Below are positions 1 to 7,700 of a stretch of DNA of 64,000 nt, piece after piece. The translations under genes were made by a program, and so were the position numbers. The notes under the pieces were generated by a model that ran no database searches, was not told the DNA's origin, and was given only the letters and a program-made list of their open reading frames with translations. The stretch comes from Glaciecola siphonariae (GTDB lineage Bacteria; Pseudomonadota; Gammaproteobacteria; Enterobacterales; Alteromonadaceae): positions 62,001-126,000 of the forward strand of contig NZ_JBHSGU010000001.1 in assembly GCF_042652645.1 (NCBI RefSeq), in the 5' to 3' direction. How positions within the stretch are numbered: position 1 is the first letter of the stretch; every line of letters starts with the position of its first letter.

Positions 1-1193
1 GAAACGCACCTGCATCTGAGAGCTACCTGAACATCCCTCGCATTATCGCTGCGGCTGAGGTCACTAACGCCATTGCAATTCATCCGGGCTATGGATTTTT
101 ATCTGAAAACGCTGATTTTGCCGAAGCCGTAGAAAAGTCAGGCTTTGTGTTTATTGGCCCAACGGCCGACACCATTAACTTAATGGGCGACAAGGTATCG
201 GCGATTGCCGCAATGCGTAAGGCCGGCGTACCGTGCGTGCCAGGGTCTGACGGCCCACTAGGTAGCGATATGGAAAAAAACCGCGCGATTGCTAAGCGTA
301 TCGGATATCCAATGATCGTAAAAGCAGCCGGCGGCGGCGGCGGACGCGGAATGCGAGTTGTGCGCAGTGAAGATGAACTTGAATCGTCGATTAGTGCAAC
401 CAAACAAGAAGCGGGTGCAGCGTTTAATAACGATATTGTGTACATGGAAAAATACCTCGAGAATCCTCGCCACGTAGAAATTCAGGTATTGGCCGACGGA
501 CAAGGTAACGCCATACATTTGGGTGAGCGTGACTGCTCGATGCAGCGTCGTCATCAGAAAGTAGTGGAAGAGGCTCCGGCGCCTGGCATCTCACAATCGA
601 TGCGAGATAAAATTGGCGAGCGTTGTCGCCGCGCCTGTATTGAAATTAACTATCGCGGTGCAGGTACATTTGAGTTTTTATATGAAAATGGCGAATTCTA
701 CTTTATTGAAATGAACACGCGTATTCAGGTTGAGCATCCCGTGACAGAGATGGTGACCGGCGTTGACTTAATTAAAGAGCAGCTTCGTATAGCAGCCGGC
801 CAGCCTTTATCTATCTCCCAAGAACAGGTAAAAGTGCATGGCCACGCGATTGAATGCCGTATAAATGCTGAAGACCCTAATACCTTCATTCCAAGTCCCG
901 GTAAGATCAACATGTTCCATTCACCCGGTGGATTAGGGGTTCGTTGGGAGTCGCATATATATTCAGGCTATACCGTACCGCCTTTTTATGACTCAATGAT
1001 TGGCAAGCTTATTACTTATGGTGAGAGCCGTGACGAGGCTATCGCGCGAATGCGCCATGCACTCAATGAGCTAGTTGTAGACGGCATCAAGACCAACATA
1101 CCGCTGCAGCAACGCATCATGCACGACGAGAACTTCTTCAATGGTGGCACCAACATCCACTATCTAGAAAAAAAGCTCGAAAACGAAAAGTAA
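1..1193 (+). CDS. accC: Biotin carboxylase, acetyl-CoA carboxylase subunit (5' end outside window)
   Basis: Carboxylates the biotin of AccB with ATP and bicarbonate, the first half of the acetyl-CoA carboxylase reaction of fatty acid synthesis, in the cytosol. The frame is open from base 3, so the start lies upstream of the window. Seen: the ATP-grasp glycine-rich loop KAAGGGGGRGM near 320-350, DCSMQRRHQKVVEEAPAP near 530-580, and the catalytic FIEMNTRIQVEHPVTEM near 703-750. These are near-invariant in AccC. The C-terminal biotin carboxylase domain runs to the TAA at 1191-1193. accB would be expected just upstream. A terminator follows directly, so this is the last gene of its unit. Confidence 0.97.
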   Translation, partial: NAPASESYLNIPRIIAAAEVTNAIAIHPGYGFLSENADFAEAVEKSGFVFIGPTADTINLMGDKVSAIAAMRKAGVPCVPGSDGPLGSDMEKNRAIAKRIGYPMIVKAAGGGGGRGMRVVRSEDELESSISATKQEAGAAFNNDIVYMEKYLENPRHVEIQVLADGQGNAIHLGERDCSMQRRHQKVVEEAPAPGISQSMRDKIGERCRRACIEINYRGAGTFEFLYENGEFYFIEMNTRIQVEHPVTEMVTGVDLIKEQLRIAAGQPLSISQEQVKVHGHAIECRINAEDPNTFIPSPGKINMFHSPGGLGVRWESHIYSGYTVPPFYDSMIGKLITYGESRDEAIARMRHALNELVVDGIKTNIPLQQRIMHDENFFNGGTNIHYLEKKLENEK

Positions 1194-1196
1194 GCC

Positions 1197-1225
1197 AAAA
1201 AACCAGCCAAGCGCTGGTTTTTTTA
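1197..1225 (+). terminator. Rho-independent terminator after accC
   Basis: Seven-base stem AACCAGC (1201-1207) and GCTGGTT (1213-1219) around a 5-base loop, followed by a T run and preceded by an A run. It sits 7 bases after the accC stop codon. Confidence 0.85.
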
Positions 1226-1237
1226 TCCGAGTTTATT

Positions 1238-1338
1238 CGAGGACACTCAAACTTTTTTGACCTTTTACGAGGATTTTTTTCGGGGACACTCAAATTTTTT
1301 TGGGCTATTTTTTTGAGTATTTTTTTGAGGACACTCAA
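1238..1338 (+). repeat. GAGGACAC repeat, cluster of three
   Basis: Three copies of the window-wide repeat in the same orientation, at 1238-1250 (CGAGGACACTCAA), 1281-1293 (CGGGGACACTCAA) and 1326-1338 (TGAGGACACTCAA). Spacing is 43 and 45 bases. Each copy is followed or preceded by T-rich tracts of 6-8 bases. They lie between the accC terminator and the small gene starting at 1437. No open frame uses them here. Confidence 0.9.
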
Positions 1339-1436
1339 GCAAATTAACTCTCAAACGCTAAAACAAACTAAACTTTGCTTATTAGCGTTATAAAACTCTA
1401 GCGAGCCAACTTATTGTAAAAAGTAAAGGAATAGAA

Positions 1437-1823
1437 TTGTTAGACATTAACGCGTTCAACATCGGGCAATGCGACATCAGCACTCTATTTAGTTATCGAT
1501 ACGTGCTCGATAAAAAGGACGATATTGTGGATTTGCATCAAGACATACGAGACCTACGAGCCTTCCCTGAGAGGATTGCAGATAGCTATCAAGCTGAATG
1601 GACAAGCTACGTGAAACGTGAGTTACATAATATTTCGAAACGCTCACAAAAAGAAAAAGCAGCGCTTATCACAAGCTTGCAGATGCTTGAGTCGGGACAA
1701 GACGAAGAGTTTGAAGCGCTACGCGAGATCATAAATACCGCAATAAAGGTGAACATTTCACCCGATGTCACTGTAATGACTACTCCACTTAAACGTTATG
1801 TTAGTCAATTGCTAACCTTATAG
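1437..1823 (+). CDS. Hypothetical protein, 128 aa
   Basis: I do not recognise this protein. It starts at TTG 1437, with AAAGGA ending 7 bases upstream as ribosome binding site. It is predicted soluble: no signal peptide and no membrane segment are visible. The sequence is rich in Asp, Glu, Lys and Leu, with probable helices (DLHQDIRDLRAFPERIAD, then a charged middle SKRSQKEKAALITSLQML). It lies 12 bases ahead of the DUF6435-type gene, and the two probably form a small transcription unit. Confidence 0.6.
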   Translation: MLDINAFNIGQCDISTLFSYRYVLDKKDDIVDLHQDIRDLRAFPERIADSYQAEWTSYVKRELHNISKRSQKEKAALITSLQMLESGQDEEFEALREIINTAIKVNISPDVTVMTTPLKRYVSQLLTL

Positions 1824-1835
1824 AAGGCAACCTGT

Positions 1836-2030
1836 ATGTTCGGAATATTCAAGTCAGACCCAAGTAAAAAATTGAGAAAAACCTACGACATGAAACTCGA
1901 ACAGGCCATGCACGCGCAGCGTAAAGGCGACATTAAAACCTACTCGATGCTAACGGCAGAAGCAGAGGCTATATGGGCACAAATCGAGGCATTGAAAGAG
2001 AATTCTGATAAAAAGCAAAGCGCAGAATAG
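1836..2030 (+). CDS. DUF6435-like small protein, 64 aa
   Basis: A small charged protein beginning MFGIFKSDPSKKLRK and continuing as one or two amphipathic helices (LEQAMHAQRKGDIKTYSML, AEAEAIWAQIEALKE). This pattern matches small proteobacterial proteins classed as DUF6435, whose function is unknown; the family name is from memory. There is no signal peptide or membrane segment. AAGGCAAC lies upstream of the ATG as a weak ribosome binding site. It is probably cotranscribed with the preceding hypothetical gene. Confidence 0.7.
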   Translation: MFGIFKSDPSKKLRKTYDMKLEQAMHAQRKGDIKTYSMLTAEAEAIWAQIEALKENSDKKQSAE

Positions 2031-2233
2031 ACCGAGAGCTTTTCGATAGCGGCTTGATGGCATTCAATTGCAAATTTTGATTGAATCACTAGCAACAAGC
2101 TGCTCCCATCATGTATATTTGGCGGCCTTCAGAAGTAGCCTTCGATAACATCATATACACATACTTAACGACTAGTTGATGCAAATCGATTGATGCGCTT
2201 AATTAACAACTCAGTTAACGAGACCATATACTT

Positions 2234-3112
2234 ATGCCTTGGCAACAAATCAAAATAAACGTAAAAGCAGCAGACGCCGAGGCATTAGGCGATATACTAC
2301 ATGATATGCAGGCGCAAGCCGTTACCTTTATTGACGCCAAAGACACCCCCGTTTACGAACCGAAGCCCGGCGAAGTGCTGCTTTGGCCAGACACGCAAGT
2401 TATCGGGCTTTATGACGCTGATTTTGATATACAAGCGGTTATTGACGAACTCGCATCACACTCTTTCTTTGAGGAAGGCTTTCATTATGTGCTCGACCAA
2501 CTAGAAGATAAGGAGTGGGAGCGGGAATGGATGGAAAACTTTCATCCTATGAAGTTTGGCGAGCGCTTATGGATTTGTCCTAGTTGGCGTGATGCACCAG
2601 ATCCCTCAGCAGTAAATGTAAAGCTTGACCCCGGACTTGCCTTTGGAACAGGGACTCACCCCACTACATCGCTATGTCTGAAATGGCTTGACGCACAAAC
2701 TCTAGAGCAAAGCACGATGGTCGATTTTGGTTGCGGAAGCGGAATATTGGCCGTTGCTGCGTTAAAACTTGGGGCAAAACGAGTCATAGGCATTGATATT
2801 GACCCTCAGGCACTTCTGGCCAGCGAACAAAATGCTGCGAATAATGAGGTCGCTGACAAACTTGAGCTTTACCTTCCGCAATCTCAACCCTCACTTCAAG
2901 CAGATGTTGTGATGGCAAATATTTTGGCCGCCCCTCTTAAAGAACTAAGCTCAGTCATTACTGGCTTTTGCCGACCTGGCACAAGCTTAGTTATGTCAGG
3001 TATTTTGCTCTCTCAAGTCAATGAAGTGTTAAGCAAATATGAACAAAACTTTGCATTTGACGCTGTGGTGAGCGAAGGAGAATGGGTAAGACTGGTCGGA
3101 CATCGCAAATAG
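2234..3112 (+). CDS. prmA: Ribosomal protein L11 methyltransferase
   Basis: SAM-dependent enzyme that trimethylates ribosomal protein L11 on lysines and the N-terminus. The 292 residues match the usual length. Seen: an N-terminal L11-recognition domain (residues 1 to about 100), the FGTGTHPTT segment at 137-145, the SAM-binding motif DFGCGSG at 164-170, and NILAAPL, the PrmA form of the NPPY-like motif. It lies 124 bases upstream of dusB-fis, the arrangement found in many gammaproteobacteria. About 200 bases without a gene precede it, with no clear signal that I can name. Confidence 0.96.
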   Translation: MPWQQIKINVKAADAEALGDILHDMQAQAVTFIDAKDTPVYEPKPGEVLLWPDTQVIGLYDADFDIQAVIDELASHSFFEEGFHYVLDQLEDKEWEREWMENFHPMKFGERLWICPSWRDAPDPSAVNVKLDPGLAFGTGTHPTTSLCLKWLDAQTLEQSTMVDFGCGSGILAVAALKLGAKRVIGIDIDPQALLASEQNAANNEVADKLELYLPQSQPSLQADVVMANILAAPLKELSSVITGFCRPGTSLVMSGILLSQVNEVLSKYEQNFAFDAVVSEGEWVRLVGHRK

Positions 3113-3236
3113 ACTTGAACGCGCGATAGTCAAGCAATTTTTCTATTTTTTGTTTAAAAAATAACCTTCCCAAAGCGAATAAAAAAACGTAGTATACGCC
3201 GCCCTAAAGACAGGTGGTCACTAGCGGTACATAAAC

Positions 3237-4241
3237 ATGCGTCAATTGCAGATAGGTCCATACAGATTATCGAACAATTTGATACTTGCACCAATGGCCG
3301 GTATTACAGACCGTCCTTTTCGGGAACTATGCAGAAAAATGGGCGCTGGCTTGGCAGTATCTGAAATGCTTTCAAGCAACCCACGAGTATGGCAAACCGA
3401 GAAATCAATGAACCGCATGAATCATGAAGGCGAATCAGGTATTCGTTCAGTGCAAATTGCGGGGAGCGAACCAGAGTTGATGGCGCAGGCAGCGAAGCTT
3501 AACGTCGATAATGGTGCTCAAATCATTGATATCAACATGGGATGCCCTGCAAAAAAAGTCAATAAAAAATTGGCAGGTTCAGCATTGCTGCAAGACCCAG
3601 CGTTGGTCGCTCGCATTTTAGACGCAGTGGTCAAGGCAGTAGAGGTGCCCGTTACTTTAAAGATTCGGACGGGTTGGGATGTTGAGAATAAAAACGGAGT
3701 TGAAATTGCGCGCATTGCGCAATCTAGCGGAATTCAGTCTCTAGCGGTTCACGGACGAACGCGTAGCTGTATGTTTAAAGGCGGTGTTGAGTACGACACG
3801 ATAAAAGCTATTAAAGATGCAGTTGATATTCCCATTATTGCAAATGGGGATATCTGCAACGAAGATGATGCCTTGAGGGTACTGGAATACACCGGTGCTG
3901 ACGGCATCATGATAGGACGAGCGGCACAGGGCAATCCTTGGATTTTCCAACAAATTCAGTGTTTTTTGGAAAATGGTAAGCGGTTGAAGAAACCCAGCGT
4001 GACTGAACAAAGCGAAGTCCTATTAACGCACATGCGTGGACTTTATGAGCTTTATGGAGAGTTTTCAGGCGTTAGGATAGCGCGCAAGCATGTGGGTTGG
4101 TATGTCACAGCCCATGACGAATCAAGGGGATTTCGTCGGACGTTTAATGCAATCGAGGATGCAAATGAGCAGCTCGAAGCATTAACCGATTATTTTTCAT
4201 CGTTGCATGAGCAGTCACAAGACTTTAGCCATGTAGCCTAG
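3237..4241 (+). CDS. dusB: tRNA-dihydrouridine synthase B
   Basis: FMN-dependent reductase that makes dihydrouridine in the D-loop of tRNA. The 334 residues match DusB. Seen: APMAGITDRPFRELC near residues 18-32, the catalytic cysteine in NMGCPAKK at Cys103, the TIM-barrel segments VTLKIRTGW and LAVHGRTR, and the FMN phosphate-binding part IIANGDI...GADGIMIGRAAQGNPW. It is followed after 33 bases by fis, so dusB-fis is an operon as in enterobacteria, where translation of the leader gene helps fis expression. Confidence 0.97.
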   Translation: MRQLQIGPYRLSNNLILAPMAGITDRPFRELCRKMGAGLAVSEMLSSNPRVWQTEKSMNRMNHEGESGIRSVQIAGSEPELMAQAAKLNVDNGAQIIDINMGCPAKKVNKKLAGSALLQDPALVARILDAVVKAVEVPVTLKIRTGWDVENKNGVEIARIAQSSGIQSLAVHGRTRSCMFKGGVEYDTIKAIKDAVDIPIIANGDICNEDDALRVLEYTGADGIMIGRAAQGNPWIFQQIQCFLENGKRLKKPSVTEQSEVLLTHMRGLYELYGEFSGVRIARKHVGWYVTAHDESRGFRRTFNAIEDANEQLEALTDYFSSLHEQSQDFSHVA

Positions 4242-4274
4242 CGTTAAGCAATACATAAGAGAGCAGTAGAATAT

Positions 4275-4568
4275 ATGTTTGATCAAAATCTAACATCAGC
4301 GTTTACCACAACCGTTACCACACCGTCACAATCGCAAGCACAGAAGCCATTGCGCTCTAGTGTTAAGCAGGCGGTTAATAAGTATCTAAAAGAGCTAAAC
4401 AACCAAGACATCGATAATCTTTATGAGTTGGTGCTAGCCGAAATTGAAGCGCCTTTGTTAGAAGAAGTTATGACTTATACACGCGGCAACCAAACGCGCG
4501 CAGCTAACTTAATGGGCATAAACCGTGGCACGCTTCGCAAGAAGCTTAAACAATACGGTTTAGGTTAA
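4275..4568 (+). CDS. fis: Nucleoid-associated DNA-binding protein Fis
   Basis: Small homodimeric DNA-bending protein acting on rRNA promoters, recombination and nucleoid structure. It has 97 residues, E. coli Fis 98. Seen: the variable N-terminal arm (residues 1-25), the dimerisation helices VKQAVNKYLKELNNQDIDNLYELVLAEIE, and the C-terminal helix-turn-helix around residues 74-95 (NQTRAANLMGINRGTLRKKL), which is almost the family consensus. It is the second gene after dusB and is followed by a strong terminator. Confidence 0.98.
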   Translation: MFDQNLTSAFTTTVTTPSQSQAQKPLRSSVKQAVNKYLKELNNQDIDNLYELVLAEIEAPLLEEVMTYTRGNQTRAANLMGINRGTLRKKLKQYGLG

Positions 4569-4586
4569 TACGAAAAACCGCAATGC

Positions 4587-4617
4587 AAAAAAGAGCGCAA
4601 ATTAGCGCTCTTTTTTG
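4587..4617 (+). terminator. Rho-independent terminator after fis
   Basis: Stem AAGAGCGC and GCGCTCTT around an AAATTA loop, with a T run continuing to 4617, about 20 bases after the fis stop. The A run on the left could let it work on the other strand too. Confidence 0.9.
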
Positions 4618-4633
4618 TTATCATTTAGCGCTA

Positions 4634-4748
4634 GAAGGACACCCAAACCCTCTTGCAAAAACCATTAGCACTTAAACGTACTTTTAAATGCTCGCGCCTT
4701 TGCGTTATATGCAGCACTAATCAGGTTTACCGCAACGAGGACACCCAA
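4634..4748 (+). repeat. GAGGACAC repeat, two copies before purH
   Basis: Two copies of the C-variant in the same orientation, at 4634-4646 (GAAGGACACCCAA, one mismatch) and 4736-4748 (CGAGGACACCCAA, exact). The second ends 31 bases before the purH ATG, too far to serve as its ribosome binding site. Both are in the untranslated region between the fis terminator and purH. Confidence 0.9.
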
Positions 4749-4779
4749 CTTAACGATTTCATTCGCAACCGAGAGTCTC

Positions 4780-6384
4780 ATGCAACAATCAACTTCCATT
4801 CAACGCGCACTATTAAGCGTTTCTGATAAAACTGGTATCGTCGAGCTAGCAAAAGCGCTTGCTGAAAAAGGCATCGAAATACTGTCGACCGGCGGTACCG
4901 CTAGTCTACTGAGACAATCTGGTATCACAGTTAAAGATGTTAGCGAACATACCGGACATCCCGAAATAATGGACGGTCGCGTGAAAACCCTTCACCCTAA
5001 GATTCATGGGGGCATTTTGGGGCGCAGAGACATTGATAGCCGTGTTATGGAAAAACATGAAATTGCACCTATCGACCTGGTTGTAGTGAATCTTTACCCC
5101 TTCGCTGCGACGGTCGCAAAAGAAGACTGTACGCTTGAAGACGCCATTGAAAATATCGATATTGGTGGTCCTACTATGGTGAGAGCAGCCGCGAAGAATC
5201 ATAAAGATGTCCTCATCGTGGTTAACCCGTCAGACTATAAAGCTGTAATTGATGAGTTGAGTAGCAGCGCCAACCAAATTTCTTATAAACTTCGATTCGA
5301 CTATGCGGTCAAAGCATTCGAACATACTGCACAGTATGAGGGCATGATCGCAGATTATTTAGGTAAGCAGCTCAATAAAGTTGACCATGAGTGTGAAGAC
5401 AATTGTGATTTAGAGCACAGCCTTTTTCCGCGTACCTTAAATATTCAGATGACGAAAAAACAAGAGCTCAGATATGGTGAGAATAGCCATCAAAGCGCTG
5501 CGTTTTATGTTGAACATGATATTCAAGAAGCATCGGTGGCTAGCGCTGTGCAGATTCAAGGCAAAGCCCTTTCATTTAATAATATAGCCGACACGGACTC
5601 AGCGCTTGAGTGTGTTAAAGAATTTGAAGAGCCCGCGTGTGTGATTGTTAAACATGCGAATCCTTGCGGTGTCGCCATTAGCCAAACAATCTCGCAAGCA
5701 TACGAATTAGCTTACCAAACAGACCCTACCTCAGCCTTTGGTGGAATTATTGCATTTAACCGCGAACTGGACGGTGAAACGGCTGAAAAGATTATATCTC
5801 GCCAATTTGTGGAAGTGATAATAGCACCGTCAGTTAATGATGATGCGAAGGAAGTTATTGCCCAAAAACAGAATGTAAGGTTGTTAGAATGCGGCGACTG
5901 GCGAGGACAGCTAACGGAAGGGCATGACTTTAAAAGGGTAAATGGCGGTATGCTAGTGCAAGAGCGCGATTTTGGAATGGTTGATGCGTCAGACTTGAAA
6001 GTTGTTACTAAGAGGACACCCAACGCGCAAGAACTAGAAGACTTGATGTTTACATGGAAGGTTGCCAAGTACGTTAAGTCAAACGCTATAGTGTATAGCA
6101 AAGCAGGTCAGACAATAGGTGTAGGTGCTGGGCAGATGAGTCGCGTCTACTCTGCAAAGATTGCTGGCATCAAGGCAGCAGATGAAAACCTTGTTGTAGA
6201 AGGTTGCGCTATGGCATCTGACGCATTCTTTCCATTCAGAGACGGCATTGATGCTGCTGCCAGCGCTGGGATTACAGCGGTCATTCAGCCTGGCGGGTCA
6301 ATGCGTGATGATGAAGTCATTGCGGCCGCAGACGAACACAATATTGCTATGGTATTTACCGGCATGCGCCATTTTAAACATTAA
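4780..6384 (+). CDS. purH: Bifunctional AICAR transformylase / IMP cyclohydrolase
   Basis: Last two steps of de novo purine synthesis: formylation of AICAR with 10-formyl-THF, then ring closure to IMP. The 534 residues are close to E. coli (529). Seen: the cyclohydrolase domain (residues 1-150, with LSVSDKTGI, LSTGGT, HPEIMDGRVKTLHPKIHGG) and the transformylase domain, with catalytic KHANPCG near 289-295 and SDAFFPFRDGID. The start is ATG 4780; the GAGAGT before it is a modest ribosome binding site. A GAGGACAC repeat copy is embedded in frame at 6011-6023, encoding KRTPN at a spot where the family tolerates variation. purD follows after 20 bases. Confidence 0.98.
   Translation: MQQSTSIQRALLSVSDKTGIVELAKALAEKGIEILSTGGTASLLRQSGITVKDVSEHTGHPEIMDGRVKTLHPKIHGGILGRRDIDSRVMEKHEIAPIDLVVVNLYPFAATVAKEDCTLEDAIENIDIGGPTMVRAAAKNHKDVLIVVNPSDYKAVIDELSSSANQISYKLRFDYAVKAFEHTAQYEGMIADYLGKQLNKVDHECEDNCDLEHSLFPRTLNIQMTKKQELRYGENSHQSAAFYVEHDIQEASVASAVQIQGKALSFNNIADTDSALECVKEFEEPACVIVKHANPCGVAISQTISQAYELAYQTDPTSAFGGIIAFNRELDGETAEKIISRQFVEVIIAPSVNDDAKEVIAQKQNVRLLECGDWRGQLTEGHDFKRVNGGMLVQERDFGMVDASDLKVVTKRTPNAQELEDLMFTWKVAKYVKSNAIVYSKAGQTIGVGAGQMSRVYSAKIAGIKAADENLVVEGCAMASDAFFPFRDGIDAAASAGITAVIQPGGSMRDDEVIAAADEHNIAMVFTGMRHFKH
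6011..6023 (+). repeat. GAGGACAC repeat inside purH
   Basis: Exact C-variant core GAGGACACCCAA at 6012-6023, read in frame as (K)-R-T-P-N. The surrounding residues VVTKR-x-PxxQE look like ordinary PurH, so the copy seems to have arisen by substitution without insertion. Confidence 0.85.
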
Positions 6385-6390
6385 ACGATT

Positions 6391-6403
6391 TGAGGACACC
6401 CAA
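6391..6403 (+). promoter_or_regulatory. Repeat copy acting as purD ribosome binding site
   Basis: The 20-base purH-purD spacer is mostly one repeat copy, TGAGGACACCCAA, followed by C and the GTG start at 6405. GAGGA ends 8 bases before GTG, which is ideal Shine-Dalgarno spacing, and there is no other purine-rich site. hslR has the same arrangement (see 13529-13541). Confidence 0.75.
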
Positions 6404-6404
6404 C

Positions 6405-7700
6405 GTGAAGAAAGTCTTGATAATAGGCAATGGCGGCAGAGAGCATGCGTTAGCAATTCAAGCCGCAAAGTCACCTCTTGTGAGTAAAGTATATGTTGCT
6501 CCCGGTAATGCTGGAACAGCCTTAGAAAAAGACCTTATAAACGTAAATGTTTCCAGTGACGATATTGATGGATTACTCACTTTTGCACTTACTGAAAAAA
6601 TAGACCTAACAATCGTTGGTCCTGAGGCCCCCTTAGTTGCAGGTGTCGTAGATTTGTTCGAAGCTAATGGTTTAATGATTTTTGGACCGTCTCAGAAAGC
6701 TGCGCAACTTGAAGGTTCTAAAGCCTTTACCAAAGATTTTCTCAAAAAGTACAATATTCCTACCGGCGCATACCAAACTTTCGTGGACACTCAACAAGCC
6801 CTCGACTACATAACAAAAGTTGGCACTCCAATCGTTATTAAAGCTGATGGTCTCGCTGCAGGAAAAGGTGTAATTGTCGCGTTTGATGAACAGACGGCAG
6901 CTGATGCAGTTCGTGATATGTTGGCCGGTAATAAGTTTGGTGATGCTGGCAGTCGTGTTGTGATTGAGGAATTTTTAGATGGAGAAGAAGCAAGTTTTAT
7001 AGTCATGGTGGATGGAAGCAACGTCTTACCCTTTGCAACGAGTCAAGACCACAAACGAGCCTACGACGGTGATAACGGTCCAAATACCGGAGGAATGGGA
7101 GCATATTCACCTGCACCGGTTGTTACACCAGAAATTCATGACCGCGTAATGAAAGAAATTATTGAACCAACGATAGCGGGAATGGCCGCTGAAGGAACTC
7201 CATATAAAGGCTTTTTGTACGCAGGGTTAATGATAAATAGCAATGGGGTGCCGAAAGTCATTGAATATAATTGCCGCTTTGGGGACCCTGAAACCCAGCC
7301 CATCATGATGAGGTTGCAATCCGATCTTGTAGAGTTGTGTGTCCTCGCTTGCGAGGGCAAGCTAAACCAAGCCAGCATCGCATTTGACTCACGCGCTGCC
7401 GTTGGTGTTGTGCTAGCGGCAGGGGGTTACCCCCATGGATATGGGAAAGGAAAGTTAATTTCAGGCTTAGAAAATGTGCCAGATGAAATGGGTAAAGTCT
7501 TTCATGCCGGAACAACTCTTTCGGATGGGAAAGTGCTTACGTCAGGAGGGCGTGTGTTGTGCGCAACTGCACTAGGCGATTCCGTATCTCAAGCACAGCA
7601 TAAGGCATATGAAATCGTCAAACGCATTGACTGGGATGAAATGTTTTATCGAACAGACATCGCTTACAGAGCAATTGAACGCGAGAAAGAACTTAGTTAA
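6405..7700 (+). CDS. purD: Phosphoribosylamine-glycine ligase (GAR synthetase)
   Basis: ATP-dependent ligation of glycine to phosphoribosylamine, second step of purine synthesis. From GTG 6405 it has 431 residues, the usual PurD length, and begins directly with the family motif VLIIGNGGREHALA. A longer frame from TTG 6390 would only translate the repeat. Seen: the ATP-grasp core PIVIKADGLAAGKGV, DHKRAYDGDNGPNTGGMGAYSPAP, and VIEYNCRFGDPETQ. Two degenerate copies of the repeat lie inside (6782-6794 and, reversed, 7335-7347), each with one mismatch. Its 3' end overlaps the convergent transposase gene by 8 bases. Confidence 0.97.
   Translation: MKKVLIIGNGGREHALAIQAAKSPLVSKVYVAPGNAGTALEKDLINVNVSSDDIDGLLTFALTEKIDLTIVGPEAPLVAGVVDLFEANGLMIFGPSQKAAQLEGSKAFTKDFLKKYNIPTGAYQTFVDTQQALDYITKVGTPIVIKADGLAAGKGVIVAFDEQTAADAVRDMLAGNKFGDAGSRVVIEEFLDGEEASFIVMVDGSNVLPFATSQDHKRAYDGDNGPNTGGMGAYSPAPVVTPEIHDRVMKEIIEPTIAGMAAEGTPYKGFLYAGLMINSNGVPKVIEYNCRFGDPETQPIMMRLQSDLVELCVLACEGKLNQASIAFDSRAAVGVVLAAGGYPHGYGKGKLISGLENVPDEMGKVFHAGTTLSDGKVLTSGGRVLCATALGDSVSQAQHKAYEIVKRIDWDEMFYRTDIAYRAIEREKELS

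Noticed and set aside
6390..6404. TTG 6390 as the purD start
   Set aside because: It would add only repeat-encoded residues ahead of the conserved VLIIGNGGREHA start and would lose the Shine-Dalgarno.
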